From the NCBI GenBank assembly GCA_030549495.1, contig JAUIRK010000790.1:19789-83788 (forward strand): a stretch of DNA of 64,000 nt, read 5' to 3'. Position numbers and translations under genes: made by a program. Positions 23,912 to 36,070 of this stretch are shown here, one piece after another. Positions within the stretch are counted from its first letter, which is position 1. Each line of letters starts with the position of its first letter. The DNA comes from Nectonema munidae. Taxonomy: Eukaryota > Nematomorpha > Nectonematoida > Nectonematidae. The notes beneath the pieces were generated by a model. That model made no database searches. It worked only from the letters and a program-made list of their open reading frames with translations, and had not been told where the DNA came from.

Positions 23912-24039
23912 TTAACCCTTTGAGGGACAGTGACACCGGTGTTCCAAAAAACGAAAACCCTCTTCTTTAAATATATAAAAATCCATTGGAAAAGAAAGCA
24001 GACCATTAGTCTTCAAAATTATGGTCAGCAAAGGGTTAA
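23912..24039 (+). mobile_element. TTAA MITE, family A, directly upstream of the START gene
   Basis: TTAACCCTTTGAGGGACAGTG at the left and CAGCAAAGGGTTAA at the right, both with intact TTAA; 128 bp. It ends 60 bp before the START gene's ATG at 24100, so it lies in that gene's promoter, 5' UTR or first intron. Confidence 0.88.
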
Positions 24040-24099
24040 CGTTTACAGGTCTTGGAATAATTTGTGAAAGCATAAATACTTTATTTAGGTGTGAAGTAG

Positions 24100-24201
24100 A
24101 TGGTGAACACTCAACATTACTTGAAACTGGCTGAACAAGTCAAAAATATCCTAAATGACTACGTGAAAGCAGACCAAGATTGGCAACTCCTTAAACAAGA
24201 T
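24100..24201 (+). CDS. STARD5: START gene exon 1 (residues 1-34)
   Basis: ATG at 24100; amphipathic first helix MVNTQHYLKLAEQVKNILND, ending DWQLLKQD. Donor GAT|GTACGT, phase 0. Confidence 0.88.
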
Positions 24202-27200
24202 GTACGTAGATTCCTCACATTTTAAATGCACATTTTCCCACTATTGTCAGCCCATTTTTCACCCGCGCTCATCTTTGTAGTGTCTTATGATTTTACCGTT
24301 TTCCATGCATTTACTTTGCCTTATATACACACTTCAATATTTTTCATAAGAATAATGGTGGTAGTGTCTATTGTAGGAAGTCTGAAGCAATCGAAAATAA
24401 TGGCTACATGTAAGTTGTATTAAAATAATGAATCAACTCATATACACTCGTTTCTATCAATTTCCTGTATTTAAGATATCGAGTGGAAGGATTCATTCAA
24501 GCGTCACCTGAAATTGTATTTGAGCACATATGTCCTATAAAACAACCTTTGCACTTTAGATTGACGTGGGATAAAAATTGTGCCTCTCTTCACAAAATCA
24601 GAGAAATTGATGAAGTATGAAGTAAATTCAATATTTTTCTTCTTTGTGTTATCAATTATGTAAATAATTTTTTTCTCCATTAATATACAAGGGCGTATAC
24701 AGAGGGCCCCTTTCCTCTCATACTCCTTCAACTTTTGTTCTTTCATTACTCCAAGGAAAGGAAATTGCCGCTAGGCAAGAACCCATAGATTAGGAGTTCC
24801 TAACCTGGGGTATATATACCACCAGTGGTACATTTGCACGCCTAAGGGGGTACATTTATTTTGAGGAAAACAGTAGGATTTATATTGTATTATTACAATC
24901 TGTTAATGTCAAACGTAACTGATACTAATACTAGTTGTATCGGAGATTACTTTCAAGACACAAAACATTGCGAAAACATAAATCAAACACTTTTGACAGA
25001 TTTTCTCATCTCTTTCTCTCTCTCTGTCTTTCTCACCAATGTAAGAATGGTAATCAAATAGATTTTTATTCGTGTGGAATTATGCAAAAATGACGTAGTT
25101 TATTTTACTCCAATCATAACGACGTATTAACAAGATCCACAGAAAAAATGTTATTATTTAATTGATCCGACTCTGTTTGATTAGTTAACTAATTAGTTAG
25201 ATGAATGGTATCCAATTCTATTTTTGGATAATCTTGAAGCATTATAAACAATCCTTAGTTTCATATCATGTCTCTTCTTAATTTTCAATTTGTTCGAAAT
25301 TATGCCTTGATTCTATTTAAACTTTTTATAATTTCATTTTTAAAATAAAACTTTTTAATAAATTTTTTATATACTGTATAGAATAATTGTGATAATTTAT
25401 GAAAAAATTGGTACTCCAACTGCGCATTAAAGTTTTTCTGATAAAAAAACACTGCATGCGTATGCTTTTATTTTTAGCATTATCAAGTTGAGTGAAGTCA
25501 TTTGCAGCGGAAAAAAGTTTCCAATTAGAACACAAATAGTTGGTTGTCGATAAATTTTTTTACATTTTTCCTAAGAAGTGATATAAGAAACCGATAACAA
25601 ATTACTGTGTGTATTCATCAAGGATAACATTTCTTGCACGTGCCAATTTGGGAAAAAAAACTTACCAAATAATCGTCCTTTTTTACTTTTACTTAACAAA
25701 TTTACTCCTCGTATATACTGTAAAGTACCATAATTTCGCCTGAACAAAATTTCGCGCATTAAAGTTCTAAAACAAATTCGCTTCACGAATAAATATTTCT
25801 AAAATTTTAGATATTTAGCCTAAAAAATTTAGTCTTTATACTCATTTGGCATTTAATATCGAAATTACACTGATTTTTGATTTACGAAAGATTTAATGTC
25901 AAAAAATTTGAAACTCTGGAAATTTAGTTGGCGTAATATTTGTGTTCGCGAATTTGGCGAAATTTAATTCTCGCGTAAATTTCTTACTTTAAAAAGTATA
26001 CTACAATAATAATTTAACATGGTTCAAAAGTATTACTTTTATGGAAAATTTTGACTCTTTTGAGCAGGGTTTTTGCAAGGAACATATCCGACTCTAAATA
26101 CCTGAAAGCTTAACAAATGTAACGCCAACTACCGACTTCTACCCCTTTAAAATCTTCCGAATCCTCATCTTTGCTCACGAGTCTTTATCAAACAAGTTTT
26201 GAAATAATGCAAATAGATGCTTGAGTAGGGCTGCAGTTTTACGTTTACATATTATTAAATATGCGGTCTTTCTTTTTGATATCTCTATATACTTAACATA
26301 AATTATGAGTAAATCATATTAAAATGCAGTATTCTGATGCATATCTATGCAAAACATAATCTTGCATAGAAATAGCAATGGTGTACATGAAAAAGGGTAT
26401 ACTTTTTTCTATTTCTTTGCCTGATTATATTTTCTATAGATATGTATCAAAGTACCATATGATGTACCCATAATTTTTGGTATACATATTGAGATATCTA
26501 AATATGATATGATATCAATATATCTAATATTTATATCATTTATTCTAAATTCAACTATTTACTTTGTCACCAAATCCCTATAGAATTAATGTATCCTAAT
26601 GAAATTTAACCTCTAAGCCACAGATCAAGTCTAAATCAACTATTTCTTCAACATATGTTTGTTTTATATTCTAAGTACACCTCCTATATTATTTTGGACT
26701 TTATTGATAAAGGCACATGAGAGTCGAAATATACCGATAAAGTTCATATACAATTATGGCAATCGTTCAACAAAATCCATCCTACTTACGAGAGACAACC
26801 CCTCATATATTTAGTCACTATCTTCCGAACTCTCAAAAGGATGAAGACATTCGATAACCTCTCATAATTTTATTCACTATGATCAATTATATTTTACTAC
26901 CATTTAGGATAACATTTTCTCCGTGTATGATTTGATATAATAACAAAGGGGGGACAATGGTGTAAAGATCAGTGTGATTTGAAATATTTATTTAATTTGA
27001 TTATTTTATATAATTTCTTCATGTTTGATTTGAAATATAAAAATAGGAAGATAACTTTGTAAAAATTATTGTGTTTTTAAAAAGTAATAGAGAGGCAGTT
27101 TTTAGTGGTCTCTTTGTTATTAATGAAGTATTCGGTTGTTAAAAAAAGAATCATGGTATATTTTTTAATATAACCCTGTTAAGAATACGAAATTTATGGT

Positions 27201-30200
27201 TAGGGTTAGATAATGTCATTTTATAATATATTAAGAATAAGAGATTTTTAGGCTTATGGTTAGGGTTAGATAATGTCCCTCACCAACCTTAAACACATCT
27301 AGAATTTTGATTTTGAGTTAAAATTATTTGGTTTTTTATTTTATAAAATAAATATTAATTTTAGTTTTAAATCTAAAATAATTTTTTTGAATTTTATTTT
27401 TTCATAGTACAGTAAAACTCGGATAATAATCGAATATATCGGAAAAATACTTTTCTTCCGATTATTTCTTATATTTTTCTTAATAAAAAATCACATATAA
27501 TGGTTCCAGTATTAAATATATCCGATCATTTTTCTGGTCCTAATAGCAAAAATGAAAAGAAAATTATTCGTATATATCAAATCACAATTCTCAAAAATAT
27601 TTCACTAAAAAATAACTTTATTAAACTTTTCTAACTCATGTGTTTTTTTGTTTTTTATTCAAATTTTTTTATTGAATTAATCCTTCAAGATAAATTTTCT
27701 TGAATTAATTTTCAGGATTATGTTCTTTTCGACTGATCTTTAAAAAAGTAATCAAATTAATCAAAAAAAAATTATATCGGAGAATTTTTGCAATCCGATA
27801 ATGTCCGAATTTTACTGTACAATGCAAACTTATCCATTTCGGACAACAAAGGGAATGCAAACAATGTCCGTAATTGGTAGGTATCATAAACTCAATAATG
27901 TTATGAGCTTTGAAAATATAGACTATGCACTGCAGGACATATGGGGACTATATGTCCAATATATATAATATAATTTGGATTTTACGAAAAAAATAGACAT
28001 GAAATTTAACAAATCCAAATTTATTATCCAAGTTCCTTGCCGATTATCATTTCAGACAGGTTGTAATCAAGTGCCTTTGTGTGCTTGTAACTCTTCCTAC
28101 TATTCAACCTTAAATAATCCTTATGTTTCGACTGAAGGGGGAGGAGACCAATGCTGCTTAGGTTTCGAGCGAACTCATAAAACCAGTAGACTGGCTTACC
28201 TATATTTGGAGTGGACTATTGGAGATTTTTTAATACAGATCATCTGTCCGTTATAGACAAGTTAAAAGGATAAAAATTTTCTCGTATTGTTAAAAAACTT
28301 GTCTGCTGTTACCATTGCACAGGAAGTGATTCTGGATTTGAAATAATCCTTCGTAATCAGTAGGTGTTGGCTTTAAGTGTATTTTTTACAACAAAAAGTG
28401 CTTCTTATCCACAAAAAGAAATAATTGTGTTTTTAATTGTTGGCTATTTTTAAGGGCCACCATAATATAATATACCTGCATTGATAGGAGTAATAGGGAA
28501 CAATATGAATGAATTTATTAGAGAAATAGATCATTTTGATTTATTCATGAATCCAGACATAACAAGAGAAAGTTATTAAGATAGGCTATAAGCGTGGTTA
28601 AGAGTTAGCATAATCAGTAGATGAAGAAGGAGAGAAAACAATCGTACATGGCATATATAATTACGCAGTTGTAATTAGTGTGAGAATACAGAAGAGATGC
28701 TTGCGTAGAAGAAGTATTTTGTCTGGAAATGTTGTAATTACACAATCAAAAAATATTTCACAATTTTTGTATTTTACTCTACTTAATAATAAATATGTAT
28801 ATATTCACAAGAAATGTTATTTGTACACCGAGAATCCAACAGTGTTATAATCAAAAATGCAACAACATTGCGTAATTGATTTCAACTATGACATAATAGA
28901 TCGAAATTCTCTGTATATATATAGATGACTAAAAAAGTTGAGTGATATTTACGTTGACAGACAATAGATAAATGAATATAGAAGAAATAGTAAATGTAAA
29001 GATAAAAATATTTTACATGTGGTTAGAAAATTTTTGCCTTAGTTGTATGTCATTTTTGAATTTATTGGAAAAGTATTAGAAGTGAAAGATGGGTGTAAGT
29101 TTTAGAAATTGTTAAACCTAAGACATCATAAATATTAAGGGAATCTTTGTGTTTCTCGTTTATATGCTTGATAAGGTTTGAATATTTGTTCGAAAATTGC
29201 TTATGAATTAGAAGGTTGACAAATTATGCTAATATTGTATTGATCAAAAATATTTTTCAAATTTAAAATTAGTTTTTGTTGGCAATCTCATTTACTGATT
29301 GCAGTATAATTTTGCGCTTTGAAAAAATCAATTTTTTAAAGGCATATTTTTTGAAGTTATATTTCTAGAGAGTAAAAAAGCAATTAAAATTATGTCGCGA
29401 GCTAAATTACTACCATTTGAGGACCAGTAAAACACTAGTGTCCCAAGAAATGAAAATGGTCTGCTTTAAATATAAAATTCCATTGAAAAAGAAAACGGAA
29501 GATTTGTCTTTGCAATTCTACTCAACAAAAGATTAAATGATAAAAAAATTTTAAAACCCTTAAAAAAATTTGTTAACCGTTTGTTCTCAAACCTATCGTG
29601 TTGAAATAGGGTTTCGAAATGAATTTATTTCCTTGATTTTAGTTACAACAATGGATATGTTAAATATGTACTTGGCTTGTTTAATCGCATCGCTTTTGTT
29701 TATCTAAACTTTTTTCTTTCCAGAACACCTTCATCTCACGAACAGAAATGAAGTCTTATTTTATGGGTCTGGTATCAGCGCGTGAATTTTTCGACTTAAC
29801 CCATGTCCACTCTAATGATGAATATTATTCCTTTTGCGGTATTTTTTAATACTTTTCATTATATCATCTTTTTTATTATGCAACATAATTTGAAGAATGT
29901 AATAAAAAACTTCATGGCCAAACTACAATCGTTTTCATTCATAAATCAATGTGATTCTAAATTTCAGTCTATTTTCAGTTCAGAGATGAACTCTTCCAAT
30001 GTCTTATTTGCAAGGATGAATCTAGAAATATTAATATACTGATAGTTTTAAGAATTCTTTTCTTCAAATTATACGGCATATTCATTATATTTTTATCTTG
30101 TTTCTTTTCCAAATTTTCTTTTTTTGACTGATCAGAGTGAATGCATGCTCTCATCTCCCCTATGGATTTACCCCTGCTCATTTCTTGCCTTCGAGGAGGG

Positions 30201-32313
30201 GGAATTTTTATGAAGCAGTACGAGAAATTATTTTATCTTAAAAATTATTTGAATCTGAATTGCACTCATCTTGACTAGGATTTAATTCCCCCAATTTTGA
30301 GCGACCCAATGCCCGTTATTCGCTAATAAAATTTGCAGCACAAAGGTTACTTATAAAATTCCGCGCCAATTAACATGTGTTGACAACGAAAAACATTTAT
30401 TCTCAGGTCAGAAATTTTACCGAAGTAATACGAAAAAACTAAAATCTCAAAACTTTTTGAAATCTTAATTTTTTCAAAGAAATTAAAAATAATGCTTTGT
30501 ATTTCAATGTTTTCAACTATTTCAAATCAAAAATAAAAAAATTATAAAAAGTGAAAAAATTATTATTTTTCATTCTATTCTATTTTCAAAGGTTTTGAGA
30601 TTTGGATTTATTTTAGTAAAAAGTCACATCCGATATTCTGTTATTTTTTACGTCTTTTGCAGTAAAATTCATAACTAATTTATGCTTATGCTGATTAATG
30701 CATCTCAAACATTTCTAAAGTATTCTTTCTATTTCTTACCTTGAAGATTTATCTTTTACTTGCTAAAACCTTTATTTTTTTATCACTTTTTATCATAACT
30801 CTAATTTTACTGAAAGTTTTTAATTAAAGTGTTTTTTTCAACAAATCGCGTTTCTAGAAATTTGTCTCTGACAAATATTTTTCTTAGGGGGCTTGGGGGA
30901 GAAGGAGCACTGCACAGAAATTTACGACCTTTTGACTCAAATATACAAAAAAAATGTAAATTTTATGAAAAATTATTTTATATTTTAAGACTAATTTTTA
31001 TTATGATAATAAAAAATTATATAACGAAAATTCATTATATTTATTGAAAAAACAAATTATGATTTTTTTACAGACTCGTTGTCGAAAATTGATAAAATTA
31101 GTTTTCATTTTACAACGTTATAGACAATTTCCTAGCTTTCAAAATCCACTTTTAACAAATTTGTCAATTTATTTTCAAAGTGTAGTAAAGTCAATCAATT
31201 GAGATTCGCAATACGGTACAGCGTTTTTTGAAAGCAAGAATCAAGTCGTTACAATTTTATGTGGGCGATTTCCGATACTTTTATGTATAAAACATATACA
31301 TAGATGAAGTGGCTGACTAATTGAAAGGACATTATAAATAAGTTAATAGAAATAGTAAAAAGTCTTTATTCAAAATATTATTAGTTGATATTTGAGATCT
31401 CTTGATGATCTGATCAAAAATTTATCCTATAAAGATTTTACTAATTTTTATAAAAGATATACAATTCACACGTGTCTCTAAAAGAGGATTTAAATTTTAA
31501 TTAAAAACAATCTGTCTGAAAGCTATTTTGCTCATGTAAACGAAAGAATAACAGCTTTCTATTTTTTGCTCATTGAAGATCTGTTAGGAATTTGCGTTCG
31601 ATTCTTCAAAAAATCTCCGACATAAAACCAGCTCTACCGTCTCAAATCCTATTGGCATATACAAGCGTAAATAATATATATGTTGAAAGTGAAATATACT
31701 TGACCCTAAAATTAACAATAAAAATCCAATTGCATAAATTTTATAAATCAGATCCTAAACTTCTCATCGTTAGAAAATGGATTGAACATTATCATCGAAA
31801 TATTTTGGCTTAAAACTAAAAATGAATCACAAATTGTTATGATTCCTTTTGCTCGTTATATATTTTTTCGAAGAAACGTCAAGAGGCCGATAGGCTCTCG
31901 TCTGACATTATATAAGCAGCTGCTTTGGGATTCGCACGGATTAATTTATAGATTTTATTTTTAAAAAAGATTTAAGTGTTGTTTCTTTATTTTAATAGCC
32001 ATCAGTGTTGATCATCAAGAAAGTGATGGCCTAGCTCCGTCCAATCGAAGCCTGATTCGAGCTTTCAATCATCCGTGTGGAGTTTATTGTTATAAAGACA
32101 AACAGTTACCTTAAAATACTTCATTTTTGCATAATAATTGTCCGATTTTTTATTTCAAGAAACTCGAACAAAACATATTTCGTTCATTACATTCAGGCAG
32201 ATTTACGTGGTTACCTTTCTTCTTCTATAATTCATAGAGCAGTTCCCTCCAACATTCTTCAACTTTTCAACAATTTAAAGAACTCTTCTGAAGCTTTTGC
32301 CTCCAAACATTGA
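24100..32313 (+). CDS. STARD5: START-domain lipid-transfer protein, STARD5-like (six exons, 224 aa)
   Basis: Six exons (24100-24201, 24351-24409, 24476-24614, 29724-29838, 31999-32104, 32160-32313) join with phases 0, 2, 0, 1, 2 into one 675-nt frame. The protein is almost entirely a START domain, a helix-grip fold that binds one lipid, and at 224 aa is close to vertebrate STARD5 (213 aa). Blocks aligning in order: DYVKADQDWQLLKQD, YIYRVEGFIQASPEIVFEHI, LTWDKNCASLHKIREIDE, FISRTEMKSYFMGLVSAREF, IRAFNHPCGVYC (human STARD5 has VRGFNHPCGCFC) and YFVHYIQADLRGYL. No signal peptide or membrane segment is visible, so it should be cytosolic. STARD5 binds sterols or bile acids in vertebrates; the ligand here is not known. 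Intron 3 (5.1 kb) and intron 4 (2.2 kb) hold transposon debris, while the last intron is only 55 bp. The gene is tail-to-tail with E75. Exon 1 was chosen because its ATG is followed by 34 codons and a perfect GTACGT donor. Confidence 0.93.
24351..24409 (+). CDS. STARD5: START gene exon 2 (residues 35-53)
   Basis: Acceptor TTTTCATAAG|AATAATGG; codes NNGGSVYCRKSEAIENNGY; donor ACAT|GTAAGT, phase 2. A 59-nt exon; it corresponds to the 'GNGVSVSWRPSVEFPGNLY' part of human STARD5. Confidence 0.88.
24476..24614 (+). CDS. STARD5: START gene exon 3 (residues 54-100)
   Basis: Acceptor GTATTTAAG|ATATCGAG completes an Ile codon with exon 2; codes YRVEGFIQASPEIVFEH...WDKNCASLHKIREIDE. Donor GAA|GTATGA, phase 0. 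Confidence 0.92.
24790..24860 (+). mobile_element. hAT-end fragment
   Basis: TTAGGAGTTCCTAACCTGGG, then CACCAGTGGTACATTTG and CTAAGGGGGTACATTT, resembles the CAGTGGTTCTTAACCTGGGG type of hAT terminal region. No partner end was found, so the identity is tentative. Confidence 0.45.
27410..27817. mobile_element. pogo/Tigger-type MITE with TA target duplication
   Basis: The left end CAGTAAAACTCGGATAATAA and the right end, reverse-complemented CAGTAAAATTCGGACATTAT, form imperfect terminal repeats. TA sits on both outer sides (27408-27409 and 27818-27819). The CAGTAAAAC(T)CGGATAA start is typical of pogo/Tigger elements. No transposase is inside the 408 bp. Confidence 0.85.
29408..29536 (+). mobile_element. 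TTAA MITE, family A, decayed
   Basis: TTTGAGGACCAGTAAAACAC, AGTGTCCCAAGAAATGAAAA and a right end AACAAAAGATTAA follow the family consensus with several changes; the left TTAA is lost. It lies in START gene intron 4's upstream neighbour (intron 3), about 190 bp before exon 4. Confidence 0.75.
29724..29838 (+). CDS. STARD5: START gene exon 4 (residues 101-138)
   Basis: Acceptor TTTTTTCTTTCCAG|AACACC; codes NTFISRTEMKSYFMGLVSAR and EFFDLTHVHS, matching 'VSRTSTPSA...LISPRDFVDL'. Donor TGCG|GTATTT, phase 1. Confidence 0.93.
29839..31998 (+). other. START gene intron 4
   Basis: A 2.2 kb AT-rich intron without a recognised element. Short open frames here (around 30.8 and 31.6-31.9 kb) have no ATG in context or no domain. 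Confidence 0.6.
31999..32104 (+). CDS. STARD5: START gene exon 5 (residues 139-173)
   Basis: Acceptor TTATTTTAATAG|CCATCAG; codes ISVDHQESDGLAPSN then RSLIRAFNHPCGVYC. The donor CA|GTTACC is weak but gives the same residue spacing as human STARD5 to the next block. Confidence 0.9.
32160..32313 (+). CDS. STARD5: START gene exon 6 (residues 174-224, stop)
   Basis: Acceptor TTTTTTATTTCAAG|AAACTCG after a 55-bp intron; codes NSNKTYFVHYIQADLRGYLS and the C-terminal helix IIHRAVPSNILQLFNNLKN, then stop TGA at 32311-32313. Confidence 0.93.
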
Positions 32314-34272
32314 AAAAGGAATTCATATTACTTATAAAAAAGAAGGATTTTAACGTTTCTGAAATTTTTTTAATATGATACGACACCTTTTTTAGTTTTT
32401 TTTTCAAGTTTTGATGCATTTTAATGATTTCCATACCTCTTCTATATTTCTCATCTTTAAATTATATTTTATTGTTTGTATTTAAAATTGCATTATGTTA
32501 GTAAGTTTTTATATTTATTAAAAAATATTTTAAAATTTAATGTTTTCAAAAGTTTAATAATTTTATATTAATAAAATATTTACATGCATATCTTAAACAT
32601 TAAAATATAACCTCCAGGAATTCTCCAAGTTCAATATTTTAGACAGCGTTGTATCGCAAGATTAAGCTAAATTAAACTTTTTTTTGTAAAGCATCTTATG
32701 CAAATAAGGGATATCAAATTTAAACGATTTAGCCATTTTTTAATTTTATGTGGTAAAATTGAGTACTCTAATACTTAGATATGTAGACTATAACTTCATT
32801 ATAATACCCTTAAAACATCATTAAAAATCTCTTTTCAAGTACACACGTAGTATTATAAAAAAAGTATCAAATAAAATACAGCAAAATCTAGGTATATGGT
32901 AAAAGCCCTTTGCGGATTGTAAAAATTTGTCCATATGCGCCCCACCACGCATTTTATTATTTTGCACCCGCAATAAAAAAATATCCGTATTTAAAATTTT
33001 TAATCAAACCCTCAATAGCCCAAATTAATACACAGCTATTTTTATTTTGATGAAGAATATAATTTAAATTTTACTGTTTTTATACTGTCAATTTGTAAGA
33101 TGCTTGGTTAGATGTGAAACAATTTTATTATTTATAGCGCCCTTTAAAAACAATATCAGTGACGGTTTGGCATTTTAAGCTCGTCCTGTAAATATAAGAT
33201 GGCTAGCAAGATTGAAATTACGCTCTCTATCAGCGCTGATCACATAATACATAAAACAACGCGCTACGCCAGAAGGTATAGGAAAATTCCTTCAATATAA
33301 TGTATATGTAATAAAAAATGTACTTTATCTAAGGAAAGAAATGGTGCTTTGCGGATGAAAAAGCGTGAGCGAACGTTTGTGCGAACGATGTACTTTACGT
33401 ATGGTACACTTTATGCTCAGATATGAGCTATGGAGTCAAATTATACGATTTTTTAGAAATTAATTCGCAATTTTACACCCGCAGTGCTAATTTTGAACAA
33501 ATCCACACCCGTAAGTAAGTTTAAAAAAATGACCCGCAATCGCGCGAGTGGCCCGCCGAGTAAATATTCAAAAACACATTTTACCCCATTTTTATTATAT
33601 CAAAACACGGTGCAAAATACGTGTTATATGCCAAATATAATTTTGCAATATTTTATAATGTAATTGATCTTACTAAATAAAATTATGAGTCTTTATACTT
33701 TTGAGGTTTAGGAAGATAGTAACTAAAAATTATGAAGCGTTGTCTCTCATATCAAACCTCTAAGGTTTTGGAAAATATGAAATTATAAAAATGTAAACAC
33801 TGAGAAATAAAAGTGAATGTGTGTCTTTTTTAAGCAAATGTTGCAGCTGGTTCTGTTGTGGTCGTTGTTCTTCAAGATTGATTGATTGCATGGAAGAGAT
33901 GTTAGATCGGCGATTGCAAATAGTTGAGTTAGTTGAACCTTTCTTCTGAGTAATGTCAGTCAAGATGTGTTCCGTGATGTCATTTCTACAGATATTGTCC
34001 AGAATTCATTTGGTTTCTGGTAGGAATTGTACACAAAGTAGATGCTTTAATGCTAGGTCGTAATTTTTTATGTATGAACTACACCCTGTTGACTTGTCTT
34101 CTGAAATTTTTACAATGCTCATGTGGCTGTCAAGAAATAAAATGCCCTGTAGAGCCAATTTATTTGAAAAATATCTTTTGAGTAATGTTGATGCTCGTAA
34201 TGTCAGATCTTGCACTCATTTTCGAGTATAATCTAATAACCATTAATGATTTGCCTCTTTGGTGTCTATGGG
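32314..34272. other. Intergenic, START gene 3' flank
   Basis: AT-rich. The stretch at about 32.93-33.56 kb is locally GC-richer (ACCCGCAAT, GGCCCGCCG, GCGCGAG words) and looks like an old transposon whose ends I cannot fix. No gene seen. Confidence 0.4.
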
Positions 34273-34426
34273 ATTATACATAAATGACTTCCCCGAAAAT
34301 TTTTAAGTTATTAAACCCCCCCCCCCCCCCCTCGTGATTTTCAACCCTCTTGCTTAATGTTATTAATGCAGGACATCTAAAATTAGTTTACCCCCTCCCT
34401 TGTAGGGGACGTCATATATGTATGAT
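34273..34426. mobile_element. Small MITE with ATACATAAATGACGTCCCC-like ends
   Basis: ATACATAAATGACTTCCCC at the left and GGGGACGTCATATATGTAT at the right are inverted and imperfect. The interior contains a C homopolymer (about 34316-34331). The superfamily is not determined. Confidence 0.6.
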
Positions 34427-34477
34427 CTCTATGCACCTTTTGTCAACAATTGCTGATTCAGCGTTTTCTTCATTTTA

Positions 34478-35194
34478 CAGGGTGTCTACCAAATTTCAAA
34501 AATGAAATTCAAGAAGTTTTCAAGAGTAATATGAAAATTTTCAAGGTTTACAATATTATTTCATTTATATCGATTTTATGAAGTTATAAGTTCAAACTTT
34601 TATTTTATGAAAAAGAGAGCATATATTTATAAGTAAGCGTTTTAACTTTGTGAAAGATTGCTTTTTATTAGTTTCGCTTCTTGGTCAATTTTTGTAATTT
34701 CATCTGTACCATCTCTTAAAATTTTCTTTCTTTTTCTTCAAGCTCTTTCAAATCCATCTCCATTTTCCTCTTCATTTCTTTTCTAACCTTTTCGATGTTT
34801 ACTTCGTTTTGCTTTTTATCTAATGCATCTTTGTACAAAGCTTTCGCATTACCAACACTTAATATCAATTTTTTTTATTATCTATTATTGTATTTTGAAT
34901 ACCCTCAACTGCTTGAAGATGATCATAGACTCTTCTTCGTCCTACCAAAGTGCTTTCATAAAGATTTTCAGATAAACATTCTTTATTAATCGAAAATGAT
35001 CTTTCTAGAAGCATTACCGTGGAAAAGATCTTTCAAGAGATTCAAGTGGCCATAGTCATTTTTGATATTAACATTTTATTTATCAGTTTTTATCTAACAT
35101 CAGTTCTTTGACATCATTAAAATTTAAGAGGTTTTCAAGAGGTGTTCTTTGAATTCAAGAGGTTTTTAAGGTTTTCAAGGTTGGTAGACACCCT
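34478..35194 (-). mobile_element. hAT-like element with residual coding sequence
   Basis: The ends CAGGGTGTCTACCAAATTTC and, at the right, GGTAGACACCCT are inverted and followed inward by similar AAGAGGTTTTCAAG / TTCAAGAAGTTTTCAAG words. CAGGGTG ends are usual for hAT. The minus strand at about 34.76-35.03 kb reads MLLERSFSINKECLSENLYE then STLVGRRRVYDHLQAVEG, a C-terminal motif common in hAT-derived proteins, followed by stops. No clean 8-bp target duplication remains. Confidence 0.7.
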
Positions 35195-35248
35195 TTAATG
35201 GGACCTTTTTCTGGATGTTAAGCAACGTAGCAGTTGTCCAAGACTCTT

Positions 35249-35379
35249 TTAACCCTTTGGCGACCACCTTTTGGAAGACTAAACGGTCTGCTTTCATTTT
35301 CAATGGAATTTTATACGTTTAAAGCAGACAATTTTCAATTCTAGGTACACCCGTATCACCCTGGTCTTCAAAGAGTTAA
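35249..35379 (-). mobile_element. TTAA MITE, family A, reverse orientation
   Basis: TTAACCCTTTGGCGACCACC at the left and GGTCTTCAAAGAGTTAA at the right. The internal GGTCTGCTTTC...AATGGAATTTTATA order is that of the family read on the minus strand. Confidence 0.82.
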
Positions 35380-35759
35380 AACGCCAAAGATTACATGTTT
35401 TGTAAAGGATTTTGTCTGTCTTGCAGTTTCTAAGATTATAAATGGATGTTTTCATTAATCTCATAGGCAGGCCCGTAACCCTAAAAAGGGGCTAAAAAAA
35501 TATATATTAGCCACCGCGTTCTGAAATCTCTATATCCCATTATAACTCCATATTAGTATTCCTTTCATCTGTTATCTGTAGAAAAAACTGTGGGATGTGT
35601 TAATATTAGTGTAAATTTACATAATTAGTCTTATTTTATGTAAACGTTTTCTAATTCTTTTATAGAAATATTATTAATTTGAAAAATTTAGAGAGGGCGG
35701 GGCTTCAACAATAATTTTATTCCAAAATCAAATTTTGGTGTTTGATGTCGAGATTTTTT

Positions 35760-36070
35760 ATCTTGCGATACTGCATTTTTTATATTTTTTTTCAATCCTG
35801 TCCTTTGATGTCTTTTACTTTGATCATGCCTTCAAGGATTGTTTTCTCAAGAATATGATGATTCCAAAGATTGATAATGATGATGCAAAGTTGCTGCATC
35901 TGCTCGATTTTCAATATCCACTGGAAGTATCGCCTCTTGATTATGTGTCATGAAGTATGTCGACATACCTGTGAATTCGTGGTAAGTAGCCATATAAGCA
36001 GCTAATACGTTCTAAATGCTCATTCCAGTCATCCTACTTTACTGGATCAATCCCTTTCTGAACCTTTAGA
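35760..36070 (-). mobile_element. LTR-retrotransposon fossil (Ty3/gypsy-like, integrase region)
   Basis: Minus-strand translations show short stretches resembling the distal part of a Ty3/gypsy-type integrase, such as VLAAYMATYHEFTG and EAILPVDIENR. Only a fragment of the pol region is present; no LTRs, gag or envelope part is visible. It is broken and looks old. Confidence 0.6.

Larger units (their letters stand above)
24615..29723 (+). other. START gene intron 3
   Basis: A 5.1 kb AT-rich intron. It holds a hAT-end fragment (about 24790-24860), a pogo/Tigger-type MITE (27410-27817) and a family A TTAA MITE (29408-29536), plus an imperfect inverted pair of words rich in TTTCGC/GCGAAA at about 25720-25765 and 25945-25985. 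No extra gene is visible. Confidence 0.7.

Noticed and set aside
24504-24746. Minus-strand 80-codon frame
   Set aside because: It runs antisense across START gene exon 3 and has no features of its own.
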